Shown: positions 15,436 to 24,008, numbered from the stretch's first letter. The stretch is 64,000 bases of DNA from JALYLC01 sp035696365 (GCA_035696365.1 DASRQS010000069.1:1-64000), one strand, 5' to 3'. Notes: generated by a model from the sequence alone, not told the origin. Translations and numbers: made by a program.

Positions 15436-16494
15436 ATGCGCACACTCGAGGCAGGCTCCGCGCTGATGGCGCGGGGCGTCCTGGCCCGCAGCGCGGGGAT
15501 CATCGCGTTCCTGGCCGTGGCCCTGTTCGTCGTGCCCGCCGCGCTCGGCGGAGATTGGATCAAGACCCTCACGGCCGTCGCGATCTACGCGGTGGTGGCC
15601 GCAGGGCTGGTCACCCTCTACGGCCGTGTCGGCATGATCTCGCTCGGCCAGATCGCGCTGCTCGCCATCGGCACCTGGACGGCGACCCGGATCAACTACG
15701 CGATCGACCTCCCGTTCCCGGTCCTGCTGCTCGTCACGGGCGCGATCACCTGCGTGGTCGGCGTGCTGATCGGGTTGCCGGCGCTTCGCCTGAGCGGCCT
15801 CTACCTCGCGCTGATCACGCTGATGGCGGCAGGCGCGGTGAACGTCGTGCTCACCACGATCAACTTCCCGAACGGCGGCCATGGTTTCACGGGCCACACC
15901 TCGACGCCCAATCTGTCGGGGCTGGAGCCGGTCGGCCGGCCCGGCATCGCGGGGGGCGATACGGCCTACTACCGCTACACGATCGTCGTCTCGGCGCTCA
16001 TGTTCCTGCTGATCGCCGCGCACTTCGCCTCGAAGCCCGGGCGGGCCTGGGCATCGATCCGCGAGAGCGAGCCCGCCGCGCTCGCGACTGGCGTGAACAT
16101 CGTCCGTTACAAGCTGTGGGCGTTCGCGCTCGCCTCGTTCACGACCGGTGTCGCCGGCGGCCTGCTCGCCGCGCAACTCGGCCAGCCCACCGCGTTCGGG
16201 TTCCCGACGCAGGACTCCCTCACGCTGCTCGCCGCGGCCCTGATCGGTGGCATCTACTCGCTCTGGGGAGCCGTCATCGCGGGCGCGTTCAGCCAGCTCG
16301 CGCCCTTCCTCTTCCAAGCGCAGTGGGGCATCGACCCGAACTTCCTGCTCATCATCTTCGGTGTCGGGCTGCTGCAGGTGCTGCTGACGGCCCCGCGTGG
16401 CATCGTCGTGCAGATGCCGAAGGACATCGCGAACCTGGGACGCCTCGGCATCTCGCTGTACCGGCGGGCGACCGGCTCCCGGAGCACCGGATGA
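15436..16494 (+). CDS. livM: LIV-type ABC transporter permease (LivM-like)
   Basis: A 352-residue multi-helix permease. It has a hydrophobic segment from about residue 22, GLVTLYGRVGMISLGQIALLAIG, a VLIGLPALRLSGLYLALITL segment found in LivM proteins, and the coupling loop RAWASIRESEPAALATGVNI (about 210-230). The C-terminus ends with LLTAPRGIVVQMPKDI. It starts three bases after the livH stop and overlaps livG by ATGA, so the whole importer is one transcript. It pairs with LivH as heterodimeric channel. Confidence 0.88.
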   Translation: MRTLEAGSALMARGVLARSAGIIAFLAVALFVVPAALGGDWIKTLTAVAIYAVVAAGLVTLYGRVGMISLGQIALLAIGTWTATRINYAIDLPFPVLLLVTGAITCVVGVLIGLPALRLSGLYLALITLMAAGAVNVVLTTINFPNGGHGFTGHTSTPNLSGLEPVGRPGIAGGDTAYYRYTIVVSALMFLLIAAHFASKPGRAWASIRESEPAALATGVNIVRYKLWAFALASFTTGVAGGLLAAQLGQPTAFGFPTQDSLTLLAAALIGGIYSLWGAVIAGAFSQLAPFLFQAQWGIDPNFLLIIFGVGLLQVLLTAPRGIVVQMPKDIANLGRLGISLYRRATGSRSTG

Positions 16495-17243
16495 TCGAGG
16501 TCCAGGGCCTGACGGTGCGCTTCGCGGGCGTCCTCCCGATCGACGACGTCAGCGTCGTCTTCCCGGGCGGCACGTGCGGCCTGATCGGCCCGAACGGCGC
16601 CGGCAAGACGACCTTCTTCAACGTCCTGAGCGGCTTCGTCAAGCCCGCCTCGGGATCGATCCGCGCCTTCGGCGACGACCTGCTGAAGATGGTGGATTAC
16701 CGGCGGGCGCGCTGGGGGCTCCGGCGCACGTTCCAAACCGAGATGGCGATCGAGCAGCTCTCGGTGTTCGACAACGTGGCGATGATCCACGAGCACTCGG
16801 CAGCTGCGCGCGCGTCCCGGCGGGCCGACGTGCTGAGCGCGATCGAGTACGTCGGTCTCGAGGTCGCGCCCACCGTCAAGGTCGGCGGGCTCGGCGCTCG
16901 CGACCGCCGCCTCGTCGAGATCGCCCGTGCTGTCGTCGGCGCGCCCAAGGTCGTGCTGCTCGACGAGCCTGCCGCCGGGCTGCCGGACGAGGAGACCGAG
17001 CACATGGGCGGCGTGATCCAGGGCATCCCGGAGCGCTTCGGGGCTCTGGTGATCCTCGTCGACCACGACATGAGCCTCGTCCAGGCGTGCTGCACGACGA
17101 CCGCCGTGCTCGACTTCGGCAGGCTCATCGCGACCGGAGCCACCGCAGACGTGCTGCGCGACAAGAACGTCATGCGCGCGTATCTCGGCACCGAGGACGT
17201 CGAGGAGGTCGAGGACGTCGTGCCGAGCCAGGAACCGGCATGA
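16491..17243 (+). CDS. livG: LIV-type ABC transporter ATP-binding protein (LivG-like)
   Basis: A 250-residue ATPase. Walker A is GPNGAGKTTFFN (about residues 32-43), the Q-loop region is RRTFQTEMAIEQLSVFDN and Walker B is VVLLDEPAAGLP, with a His switch in VILVDHDMSLV. The ABC signature is divergent: GGLGARDRRLVEIAR in place of the usual LSYGQQRRLEIAR, which may slow hydrolysis or mark a subgroup. An acidic C-terminal tail (EDVEEVEDVV) is unusual. Both ends overlap neighbouring genes by ATGA. Confidence 0.88.
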   Translation: MIEVQGLTVRFAGVLPIDDVSVVFPGGTCGLIGPNGAGKTTFFNVLSGFVKPASGSIRAFGDDLLKMVDYRRARWGLRRTFQTEMAIEQLSVFDNVAMIHEHSAAARASRRADVLSAIEYVGLEVAPTVKVGGLGARDRRLVEIARAVVGAPKVVLLDEPAAGLPDEETEHMGGVIQGIPERFGALVILVDHDMSLVQACCTTTAVLDFGRLIATGATADVLRDKNVMRAYLGTEDVEEVEDVVPSQEPA

Positions 17244-18037
17244 GCGCACCGCAGCCCCCCACGGGGCCCGAGCTGCGCTTCGAGCAGCTGTGCGTCTCCC
17301 GCGGTGGACGGCGCGTGCTGCACGATGTGTCGCTCTCGATCCCTCCCGGTGAGATCACCACGCTGCTCGGCCCCAACGGCGCGGGCAAGTCCTCGCTGGT
17401 GCTCGCCGTCGGCGGGGTACTGCGCGTCTCGAGCGGCCGCGTGCTGCTGGGGGAGGACGACCTCACGCGCGGGCGCCCGGAGCGCATCCGGGGATCCGGC
17501 GTCGCGATCGTGCCCGAGGGCCGCCGCCTGCTGCCGGGACTCACGGTCGAGGACAACCTCCGGGTGGCGACCTACGCCCTCTCGAAGGCGGACGCCAAGA
17601 GCGGCGTGGCGCGAGCGCTCGAGCTCTTCCCGGAGCTCGAGAAGCGCTGGCGGATCACGTGCCGCCTCCTCTCCGGCGGCGAGCAGCAGATGGTCGTGCT
17701 CGCCCAGGCGCTCGTGTCCCATCCGCGGATGATCCTGGTCGACGAGCTCTCGCTCGGACTCGCGCCCGTCGTGGTCAAGCGCCTCGCTCCCGTGCTCCAG
17801 GCCGTCGCGGCGAGCGGAGCCGGCGTCCTGCTGATCGAGCAGTTCGCCCACATCGCGCTCGCGCTCGCGAACAAGGCCTACGTGCTCGAGGGCGGCCGCA
17901 TCCGCTACGAGGGGACGGCCAAGGAGCTCACCGAGCAGCCGGACCTGCTGCGCTCCGCCTATCTGTTGCGCGGCAAGGCGGCCGCGCCCGCGCTCGACAC
18001 CGTTGCGATCGAGCCCGCGCCGCCTCCCCCCGCCTGA
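17240..18037 (+). CDS. livF: LIV-type ABC transporter ATP-binding protein (LivF-like)
   Basis: A 265-residue ATPase: Walker A GPNGAGKSSLV (about residues 43-53), signature LLSGGEQQMVVLAQAL, Walker B MILVDELSLGLAP, in which the usual Pro after DE is Leu, and His replaced in the switch region (LLIEQFAHIAL has Glu-Gln, as LivF proteins do). The C-terminal 25 residues are an Ala/Pro-rich tail. It closes the importer operon; the convergent alcohol dehydrogenase ends six bases away. Confidence 0.88.
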   Translation: MSAPQPPTGPELRFEQLCVSRGGRRVLHDVSLSIPPGEITTLLGPNGAGKSSLVLAVGGVLRVSSGRVLLGEDDLTRGRPERIRGSGVAIVPEGRRLLPGLTVEDNLRVATYALSKADAKSGVARALELFPELEKRWRITCRLLSGGEQQMVVLAQALVSHPRMILVDELSLGLAPVVVKRLAPVLQAVAASGAGVLLIEQFAHIALALANKAYVLEGGRIRYEGTAKELTEQPDLLRSAYLLRGKAAAPALDTVAIEPAPPPPA

Positions 18038-18043
18038 GACGGG

Positions 18044-19066
18044 TTAGGAGGGCACGAGCACGGCGCGCCCGGTGACCTCGCCATCGCGGAGCTTCGCGAG
18101 CACGTCGTTGACCGAGTCGAGCGGATGGGTCTCGGACTTGAGCACGAGACGGCCGGCCACGTGCAGCTGCATGACCTCCCAGAGGTCGAGCCAGGTGCCC
18201 ACGAGGTTGCCCATGACCGTCTGCTCACCGCCGACCAGGACAGCCGAGGGAACCGAGACCATGCCGCCGAAGCCGACGACGGAATACGTGCCGCCACGGG
18301 CGAGCATGGCCAGGCAGTCGGCGTGCGACTGATCGGTTCCCACGAAGTCGAAGATGAGGTCGGCGCCGCGGTCGCCCGTAAGCTCGCGCACGGCGTCCAC
18401 GGCGCCGGCACCGTCCAGCACGTCGCCGGCCCCGAGCTCCGAGGCGAGCGCGCGGCGCCGCGAGTCGGTGTCGACGGCGATCGTGGCGCTCGCCCCGAGC
18501 TCCCGGATGAGCTGCAGCGCGACGTGGCCCACCCCGCCGACGCCGAGCACAACCGCCGTCGTGCCCGGCGTGGCGAGGTGCGCGAGGCGCTTGACCGCGT
18601 GGTAGGCCGTGAGGCCCGCGTCGGCGTGCGGTGCGATCGCGGCCGGCTGGACGCCGTCGGGCAATGGCAGGAGCGAGCGCTCCGGAACGAGGACGAAGTC
18701 GGCGAACCCGCCGTCGACCGTCAGCCCGGTGAACTGGTGGTGGATGCAGAGCATGTCGATGCCGCGCCGGCAGGGGACGCACAGCCCACAGCTGTGGGGC
18801 GGGAAGACGAGCACCGCGTCGCCCTTGGCGACGGTCGTCACGCCGGCGCCGACCTCTTCGATCCAGCCCGCGTTCTCGTGCCCGAGCACGCGCGGGAGCG
18901 TGACACCGGCGGGCTCCATGAGACCCTCGATCGCGTGCAGATCGGTCGCGCAGACTCCAGCTCCGCCGATACGGACGACCACGTCATTCGGATGGGAGGG
19001 CTCCGGCACCGGGCGCTCGACGAACTCGAGCGGCTGGTGGTACTCGCGCATGAGTGCCGCTTTCAC
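18044..19066 (-). CDS. NAD-dependent zinc alcohol dehydrogenase
   Basis: A 340-residue MDR dehydrogenase. Catalytic zinc ligands lie in GVCATDLHAIEG and LGHENAGWI; the structural zinc loop is SCGLCVPCRRGIDMLC. The cofactor site is AVVLGVGGVGHVALQLIRELG (about 175-195) with an acidic residue in AVDTDSRRR, indicating NAD. It resembles actinobacterial AdhC/benzyl-alcohol-type dehydrogenases. The GTG start overlaps the GntR regulator stop, and the unit begins with a benzoylformate-decarboxylase-like gene. An aromatic aldehyde/alcohol role is therefore plausible but inferred. Confidence 0.87.
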   Translation of the reverse strand: MKAALMREYHQPLEFVERPVPEPSHPNDVVVRIGGAGVCATDLHAIEGLMEPAGVTLPRVLGHENAGWIEEVGAGVTTVAKGDAVLVFPPHSCGLCVPCRRGIDMLCIHHQFTGLTVDGGFADFVLVPERSLLPLPDGVQPAAIAPHADAGLTAYHAVKRLAHLATPGTTAVVLGVGGVGHVALQLIRELGASATIAVDTDSRRRALASELGAGDVLDGAGAVDAVRELTGDRGADLIFDFVGTDQSHADCLAMLARGGTYSVVGFGGMVSVPSAVLVGGEQTVMGNLVGTWLDLWEVMQLHVAGRLVLKSETHPLDSVNDVLAKLRDGEVTGRAVLVPS

Positions 19067-19800
19067 GGTTCTCCCCTCGTGGGGTGTGTGTCGAGTGCGA
19101 CGACGAGCTCGCGCAAGTAGTCGAGGTGCCGGCGCATCGCGCGCTGGGCGGCGGCGGGCTGGCGCAGCCGGATGGCGCGCTGGATCACGCGGTGCTGGTG
19201 GAGGATCGCGCCGCCGTCGATCGAGGCGCCGATGGTATCGATCAGCGACGGTTGCAGCACGTCGAGCGTCCAGCTCGTGAACGCCCGCAGTAGCTCGTTG
19301 CGCGCCGCGCTCGCGATCACGCGATGGAACTGGGAGTCGGCGGCGCGGAAGGCCTCTGAGGCCGGGTGGTTGCCCTCGGCCTCGGCGATCGCGTCGAGCA
19401 GCTCCGCAGCCGTCGCGTCGGTCGCGTGCTGTGCTGCCAGACCGGCCAGCGGCACCTCCAGGGAGATGCGCGCCTCGACCAGCTCGATCAGCGAGACGTC
19501 GTGGGTCTCGAGCATCACGGCGATCGACTCGCTGACGTTGCGCCGCATGCCCTCGCTCTGGGTGCTCTCGACGAAGATGCCGCCACCGGGTCCCTGGGAG
19601 GCTCGGATCAGGTGCGAGCCCGCAAGCAGGCGGAGCCCCTCCCGCAGGGTCGGCCGGCTGACGCCGAACTCGGCCGCGAGCTCCTGCTCGGTTCCGAGGC
19701 GCTCGCCCGGGCGCAAATCGCGCTCGGCCAGGTAGCGCCGGATCTCGAACGCCACCTGCTCGCTGGCATCCCTGCGCGCCGATCCGAAGCGCGTGCTCAC
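19063..19800 (-). CDS. GntR-family (FadR subfamily) transcriptional regulator
   Basis: A 245-residue protein. The N-terminal winged helix reads FEIRRYLAERDLRPGERLG, TEQELAAEFGVSRPTLREGLRLL and IRASQGPGGGIFV. The C-terminal all-helical FCD domain has metal/effector His and Asp residues in ADSQFHRVIASAARNELL and HRVIQRAIRLRQP. The GTG at 19800 is chosen for its GTGA overlap with the upstream decarboxylase-like gene. It probably controls that operon through the palindrome at 21440-21453, which is inferred. Confidence 0.88.
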   Translation of the reverse strand: MSTRFGSARRDASEQVAFEIRRYLAERDLRPGERLGTEQELAAEFGVSRPTLREGLRLLAGSHLIRASQGPGGGIFVESTQSEGMRRNVSESIAVMLETHDVSLIELVEARISLEVPLAGLAAQHATDATAAELLDAIAEAEGNHPASEAFRAADSQFHRVIASAARNELLRAFTSWTLDVLQPSLIDTIGASIDGGAILHQHRVIQRAIRLRQPAAAQRAMRRHLDYLRELVVALDTHPTRGEP

Positions 19801-21404
19801 GGCGCGAACGTGGCGTCGGGCGCGACGACGACCTCGAGCAACAGCGGCTCGTCGCGATCGGCGAGGCCCGGCAGGACCTCGTCCAGCACCTCCAGCAGAT
19901 CCGCGTGGTCGCGGACCGTGCGCGCCGGGCACCCGAACGCGCGCGCCAGCCCTGCGACGTCGACGGCGAAGCCGGGCCAGGGCGCCGTTCCTCCGGCCTG
20001 CTCGGCCAGCCTGTCCATGATCGCGTAGCCGCCGTTCGAGAGGATCACGAACAGCGCGCCCGCGCGGTACTGCGCCGCGCTCCAGAGCGCCTGGATCGAG
20101 TACAGCGACGACCCGTCGCCGACGATCGCCACTACGGGCCTGTCCGGCCGCGCCATGCGCAGGCCGATCGAGGCGGGCAGCGCGAATCCGAGCCCGCCCA
20201 TGGCAGGGCTGAGCGAGCCGAGCGACTCGCGGGCCGGAAGGCGCGCGAGCAATTCGGGGCGGCTCGACGGGGACTCCTCGATCACGATCGCGGTGCGGGG
20301 CAGGCGGTCGGCCATGGCCGCGAAGACATCGGCGGCACGCATCGGCTCACCTGCGGCGGGGGGGTCGGGCGCGTCCGGCGGCGCCTGCACCGGCGGGGCC
20401 GTGCTCTCGCGTGCCGGCAGGAGCCGCACGAGCTCGGCGCAGACGGGCCCGGGTGCCGCCAGCAGCCCGAGATCGGCCGTACTCCGATGCACTTCGTCCG
20501 GGTCGTCGCTGACCATCGCGACCACGGTGCCGGGATGGACGAAGGGCCCCGGGATGAAGGGGTACTGGCGGAAGACCGGCGCGCCGACCACGAGCACGAC
20601 GTCGTGGGGCGCGAGCAGCTCACGCAGGCGGATACGGTCGGCCGGCAGGTGGCCGGCGAACTGGGGGTGATCCTGAGGGAAGCCCGCGCGCGAGCTGAAC
20701 GACTCCTGCCAGACCGGGCACCCGAGCCGCTCCGCCAGGGCCACCAGCGCCCGCCAGGCCTCGGGATCATCTGCGCCCGCGCCGACCACGAGCGCCGGAG
20801 CCGATGCTCCGGAGACGAGCTCGGCAAGCTCGGCGAGCGCGCGGCCGTCGGCCGCGCGCGCGCGCACGACGCGGCGCGGCGCGGCGCGCTCGTCCGCGGC
20901 ACCCGCCGGCGCCAGCCAATCGTCCATCGGCACGATCACGAGCGCCGGGCCCTTCGCGCTTGCGGCCTCGTGAACAGCGCGAGCGATCGCGCCTGGCACG
21001 TCCTGCGGGCGCACTGGCTCGTCGACCCAGACCGGATACTCGCCCGCGAGGCCCCGCAATCTGCCGGCGAGGAACGGCTGCGTCGCGAGGTGGCGGCGGT
21101 CCTGCTGACCGACCACGACCACGAGCGGCGCGCGGTTGACGCGCGCGGTGGCCAGCGCTCCCACGGCGTTGCCGAGGCCCGCGGTGGTGTGCAGGATCGC
21201 GAGCGCGGGCTCGCCGCGCCCGAGTGCCCAGCCGGTGGCCATGCCGACGACGGAGCCCTCGTGCAACGCCAGCACGAAGCGGAAGTCGCTCGGGAGGTCT
21301 GAGAGCAGCTGGATCTCCGTGGAGCCCGGATTGGCGAAGATCGACGTGAGCCCGTACTCCCGCCACACGTCGAAGGTCGCCTCGCGAACGGTCTGACCGG
21401 CCAC
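19797..21404 (-). CDS. ThDP-dependent enzyme related to benzoylformate decarboxylase
   Basis: A 535-residue protein, the usual length for benzoylformate decarboxylase. The N-terminus has IFANPGSTEIQLL and the activating glutamate in LALHEGSVVGMATG. LHTTAGLGNAVGAL keeps the active-site His of the BFD family. The ThDP motif is GDGSSLYSIQALWSAAQY to SNGGYAI (GDG and Asn). The second BFD catalytic His (in a VFRYHQY segment) appears replaced: here the sequence is VFRQYPFIPG. So 2-keto acid decarboxylation is likely, but the substrate or chemistry may differ. GTG 21404 lies seven bases after a -10 like TAGCCT. It is first in an operon with gntR and an alcohol dehydrogenase. Confidence 0.84.
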   Translation of the reverse strand: MAGQTVREATFDVWREYGLTSIFANPGSTEIQLLSDLPSDFRFVLALHEGSVVGMATGWALGRGEPALAILHTTAGLGNAVGALATARVNRAPLVVVVGQQDRRHLATQPFLAGRLRGLAGEYPVWVDEPVRPQDVPGAIARAVHEAASAKGPALVIVPMDDWLAPAGAADERAAPRRVVRARAADGRALAELAELVSGASAPALVVGAGADDPEAWRALVALAERLGCPVWQESFSSRAGFPQDHPQFAGHLPADRIRLRELLAPHDVVLVVGAPVFRQYPFIPGPFVHPGTVVAMVSDDPDEVHRSTADLGLLAAPGPVCAELVRLLPARESTAPPVQAPPDAPDPPAAGEPMRAADVFAAMADRLPRTAIVIEESPSSRPELLARLPARESLGSLSPAMGGLGFALPASIGLRMARPDRPVVAIVGDGSSLYSIQALWSAAQYRAGALFVILSNGGYAIMDRLAEQAGGTAPWPGFAVDVAGLARAFGCPARTVRDHADLLEVLDEVLPGLADRDEPLLLEVVVAPDATFAP

Positions 21405-21411
21405 GCCGCAC

Positions 21412-21441
21412 AGGCTACACGGGCGCGTGAGCGATACACAA
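21412..21441 (-). promoter_or_regulatory. Candidate leaderless promoter of the benzoylformate-decarboxylase-like operon
   Basis: On the minus strand TTGTGT (21441-21436), an 18-base spacer and TAGCCT (21417-21412) end seven bases before the GTG at 21404. There is no Shine-Dalgarno sequence in the short gap. Confidence 0.42.
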
Positions 21442-21453
21442 ATCATTTGATTT
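21440..21453. promoter_or_regulatory. AAATCA-TT-TGATTT palindrome between divergent genes (candidate GntR operator)
   Basis: A 6-bp perfect inverted repeat with a two-base centre in an AT-rich patch, abutting the -35 of the minus-strand operon and 8 bases before the plus-strand start at 21462. Its place suits repression of both directions by the FadR-type protein encoded at 19063-19800. Confidence 0.5.
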
Positions 21454-21461
21454 TTACGAGC

Positions 21462-22379
21462 ATGGCTGTGACGATGGCCGGCGTGAAGGTGACGATCGTC
21501 GGAGGGGCGGGCGGCGTCGGGGCGTCGACGGCCTTCAACCTGGCGCTGATGCAGGGCGGGCACGAGGTCGTGATCCTCGACAGCCGGCCCGAGATGGTCA
21601 CCTCGCACGTCATGGACTACGACCAGGTGCTCGAGCTGTCGCCGGCGTGCACGCTGCGCGGAGGCGATGCGAGCGATCTGGCCGGCGCGGACGTTGCGGT
21701 CCTGCTCTCGTCGGCGCCGCTCGTGGCCAACCTGCCGAGGATCGAGTACCTCGCGAAGAACGCCGTGATCGCCGACGCCTTCGCCGACGGCCTCGGGCCG
21801 GGCTGGGGCGGCGTCGTCATCGTCGTCACGAATCCGGTCGATCCGCTCGTGACGCGGCTGCACAAGCGGACCGGGCTCGACCGGCGGCGCGTGCTTGGCT
21901 ACACCCTCAACGACAGCCTCCGCCTGCGCACGGGCCTCGCCAGGGCGCTCGGCACCGGTCCGGCGAGCATCGCTGCCTGGGTCGTCGGCGAGCACGGCGA
22001 TCTCAGCGTGCCCCTGTACGGTCGCGTCGAGCTGAACGGCATGCCCGTGGAGCTCACGGCGGAGCAGATCGCCGTCGCCGAGGACTACCGCCGCAGCTGG
22101 TACCCGCGGCACGTCGCGCTCGACTCGGGCCGTTCGTCGACCTGGACGTCGGGCCTCGGCGTGGCGCGCATGATCTCCGCGCTCGCCGCCGACGGCGAGC
22201 TGTGGCCCGCGTCGGTCGTGCTCGAGGGCGAGTACGGCATCCGGAACGTCGCCGTGACCGTGCCGGCGACGATCGGCCGCGGCGGCCTGCTCGCGATCCA
22301 CGAGTGGGATCTCAGCCCGGGCGAACTGGAGGCGCTGCGGGCTTCGGCCGAGTTCGTGCGCGCCGCGGCGACCGGCTGA
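21462..22379 (+). CDS. Lactate/malate dehydrogenase family protein
   Basis: A 305-residue NAD-dependent 2-hydroxyacid dehydrogenase. The cofactor motif is VTIVGGAGGVGASTAFNLAL, an acidic residue in VVILDSRPE indicates NAD, NPVDPL is the family NPVD motif, and GEHGDLSVPLYG holds the catalytic His. GYTLNDSLRLR is the DSxRxR-type substrate segment. The N-terminal GAGGVG pattern and acidic context resemble archaeal-type malate dehydrogenases. ATG 21462 is used; ATG 21474 and TTG 21447 are alternatives. Divergence from a 2-keto-acid decarboxylase suggests that both use related 2-oxo or 2-hydroxy acids. Confidence 0.85.
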   Translation: MAVTMAGVKVTIVGGAGGVGASTAFNLALMQGGHEVVILDSRPEMVTSHVMDYDQVLELSPACTLRGGDASDLAGADVAVLLSSAPLVANLPRIEYLAKNAVIADAFADGLGPGWGGVVIVVTNPVDPLVTRLHKRTGLDRRRVLGYTLNDSLRLRTGLARALGTGPASIAAWVVGEHGDLSVPLYGRVELNGMPVELTAEQIAVAEDYRRSWYPRHVALDSGRSSTWTSGLGVARMISALAADGELWPASVVLEGEYGIRNVAVTVPATIGRGGLLAIHEWDLSPGELEALRASAEFVRAAATG

Positions 22380-22394
22380 GCCGCGGACCGCGGC
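22380..22394. terminator. Compact perfect hairpin between convergent genes
   Basis: GCCGCGG, one base, CCGCGGC: a perfect 7-bp inverted repeat in the 24-base gap between the convergent dehydrogenase and GMC genes. No T-run follows on either strand, so terminator activity is a guess from position. Confidence 0.35.
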
Positions 22395-22403
22395 GCCCCG
22401 CCG

Positions 22404-23963
22404 TCAGCCGGCGGTCGCGGAGTGCCCCCGGATCAGGTCCGCGGCCTTCTCGGCGATCATGATCGTGGCCGCGTTCGTGTTCCCGCGGGTGATGGTCGGC
22501 ATGACCGAGGCGTCGGCCACACGCAGGCCCTCGAAGCCATACACGCGCAGCTGCGGGTCGACGACCGACCCGATCGCGCAGGTCGAGGTCGGGTGGTAGA
22601 CGCTCTGCGACGCGCGACGGACGAACGCCATGATGTCGTCCTCGGAGTCGCTCGCCGGCACGCTGAACGGGGCGCGCATCGCGCGCCTGAGCGGTTCCTG
22701 GTCGGCGATCTCGAGCGCCTTGCGGACGCCGGCCACCATGCAGCGGCGATCCTCCTCGGTCGTGAGGAAGTTGCACAGGATGCGCGGCTTCGAGTCGGCC
22801 AGCGGCGCGCGCAGCAGCACGCGACCGCGGCTCGTCGGCTTGATGACAACGGGGCCGAAGCAGTAGCCGTGGTCGTGCGGCGCCGTCAGGCCCTCGTCGT
22901 AGAACAGCGACGGAGCGAAGTGGAACTGCATGTCGGGCGCATCGAGGCCCGGCCGCGTGTGCAAGAACGCGGCCGCCTCGGGGATGTTGGAGGTCAGCGG
23001 CCCCCGGCCCTCGCTCGCGAACCGCGCGAAGTTGTCGGGCGCGAAGGCCCCGAACAGCGAGGGCTCGTCGGTCTCGTAGTTGAGCTGGCACATGCAGTGG
23101 TCCTGCAGGTCGTGTCCCACCGGCAGGTTTTCGCGCACCTCCATGCCGTACGGCGTGAGGTCCTCTGCCGGCCCGATGCCCGAGATCATCAGCAGTACCG
23201 GCGACTGGTACGACCCGGCCGAGAGGATCACCTCGCGCTCGGCGCGGATCTCCTCGATCTGGCCGTTGTGGGAGATCTCGACGCCCACGGCGCGCGTGCC
23301 CTCGAACAGGATGCGCAGCGCCAGCGCGTCGGTGATCACGTCGAGATTCGGCCTGTCCTCGACCGGGTGCACGAATGCGCCCGCGGTCGAATGGCGGCGC
23401 CCGTCGCGCTGCGTGAGCTGGAAGCGCCCGACGCCCTCCTGGCGCGCGCCGTTGAAGTCGGGGTTGTAGTCGAGGCCGGCGAGCTCGCTGGCCTCCAGCA
23501 TCGTCTCGATCAGCGGCGTCATGGCGCGGCTGTCGGAGACGCTGAGGGGGCCGCCGACCCCGTGGAAGGCGTCCTCGCCGCGCTCGTTGTCCTCCGAGCG
23601 CTTGAAGTAGGGCAGGACCTCGTCGTAGCTCCAGCCCTCTGCGCCGCCGGCGGCCCAGCCGTCGTAGTCGGCGCGGTTGCCGCGGATGTAGATCATGGCG
23701 TTGATCGACCCGGAGCCGCCGAGCACCTTGCCGCGCGGCAGGAAGAGCCGCCGGCCGCCGAGTCCCGGCTCCTGCTCGCCGAAGAGATCCCAGTCGACGC
23801 TCGACTTCAGCAGCATCGGGAACGCGATCGGCATGGCGATCTCCGGCCGGCTGTCCTGCCCGCCCGCCTCGATCAGCGCGACCCGAGCGCTGGAGTCCTC
23901 ACTCAGCCGCCCCGCGAGCACGCAGCCCGCCGATCCCGCGCCGACGATCACATAGTCGTACAC
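22404..23963 (-). CDS. GMC-family FAD oxidoreductase (choline-dehydrogenase-like)
   Basis: A 519-residue flavoprotein. The FAD-binding motif is VIVGAGSAGCVLAGRL at the N-terminus with LIEAGG following. GMC signature 1 is VLGGSGSINAMIYIRGN (about residues 80-96), and the active-site His is in SVYHPTSTCAIG with the Asn in ITRGNTNAATIMIAEKA. There is no export signal. The GTG start follows GAGAGGAGA. Upstream lies a palindrome shared with the ech-pca promoter region at 40.6 kb, so I infer that it oxidises an alcohol in aromatic or side-chain catabolism rather than choline. Confidence 0.88.
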   Translation of the reverse strand: MYDYVIVGAGSAGCVLAGRLSEDSSARVALIEAGGQDSRPEIAMPIAFPMLLKSSVDWDLFGEQEPGLGGRRLFLPRGKVLGGSGSINAMIYIRGNRADYDGWAAGGAEGWSYDEVLPYFKRSEDNERGEDAFHGVGGPLSVSDSRAMTPLIETMLEASELAGLDYNPDFNGARQEGVGRFQLTQRDGRRHSTAGAFVHPVEDRPNLDVITDALALRILFEGTRAVGVEISHNGQIEEIRAEREVILSAGSYQSPVLLMISGIGPAEDLTPYGMEVRENLPVGHDLQDHCMCQLNYETDEPSLFGAFAPDNFARFASEGRGPLTSNIPEAAAFLHTRPGLDAPDMQFHFAPSLFYDEGLTAPHDHGYCFGPVVIKPTSRGRVLLRAPLADSKPRILCNFLTTEEDRRCMVAGVRKALEIADQEPLRRAMRAPFSVPASDSEDDIMAFVRRASQSVYHPTSTCAIGSVVDPQLRVYGFEGLRVADASVMPTITRGNTNAATIMIAEKAADLIRGHSATAG

Positions 23964-23980
23964 CGCGTCTCCTCTCGAGT

Positions 23981-23997
23981 GTCAGGCTGCCTGATAG
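23981..23997. promoter_or_regulatory. Shared 16-bp palindromic site upstream of the GMC gene (candidate MarR operator)
   Basis: TCAGGCTGCCTGATAG (23982-23997) holds the inverted repeat TCAGG-CTG-CCTGA. It differs by one base from the site at 40621-40636 between the divergent ech-pca and GMC/dioxygenase operons. It lies 18 bases upstream of the GTG at 23963. Confidence 0.6.
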
Positions 23998-24008
23998 TAC
24001 GCCGCCGT

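Noticed and set aside
13105..16317. A 1070-residue open frame on the minus strand across the first ABC operon
   Set aside because: It is antisense to clear ABC genes, rich in Arg/His/Glu low-complexity runs, and arises from high GC at third codon positions.
22380..22394. Classical intrinsic terminators
   Set aside because: Hairpins here and at 57034-57067 lack T-runs on either strand, so only a weak terminator label is given.
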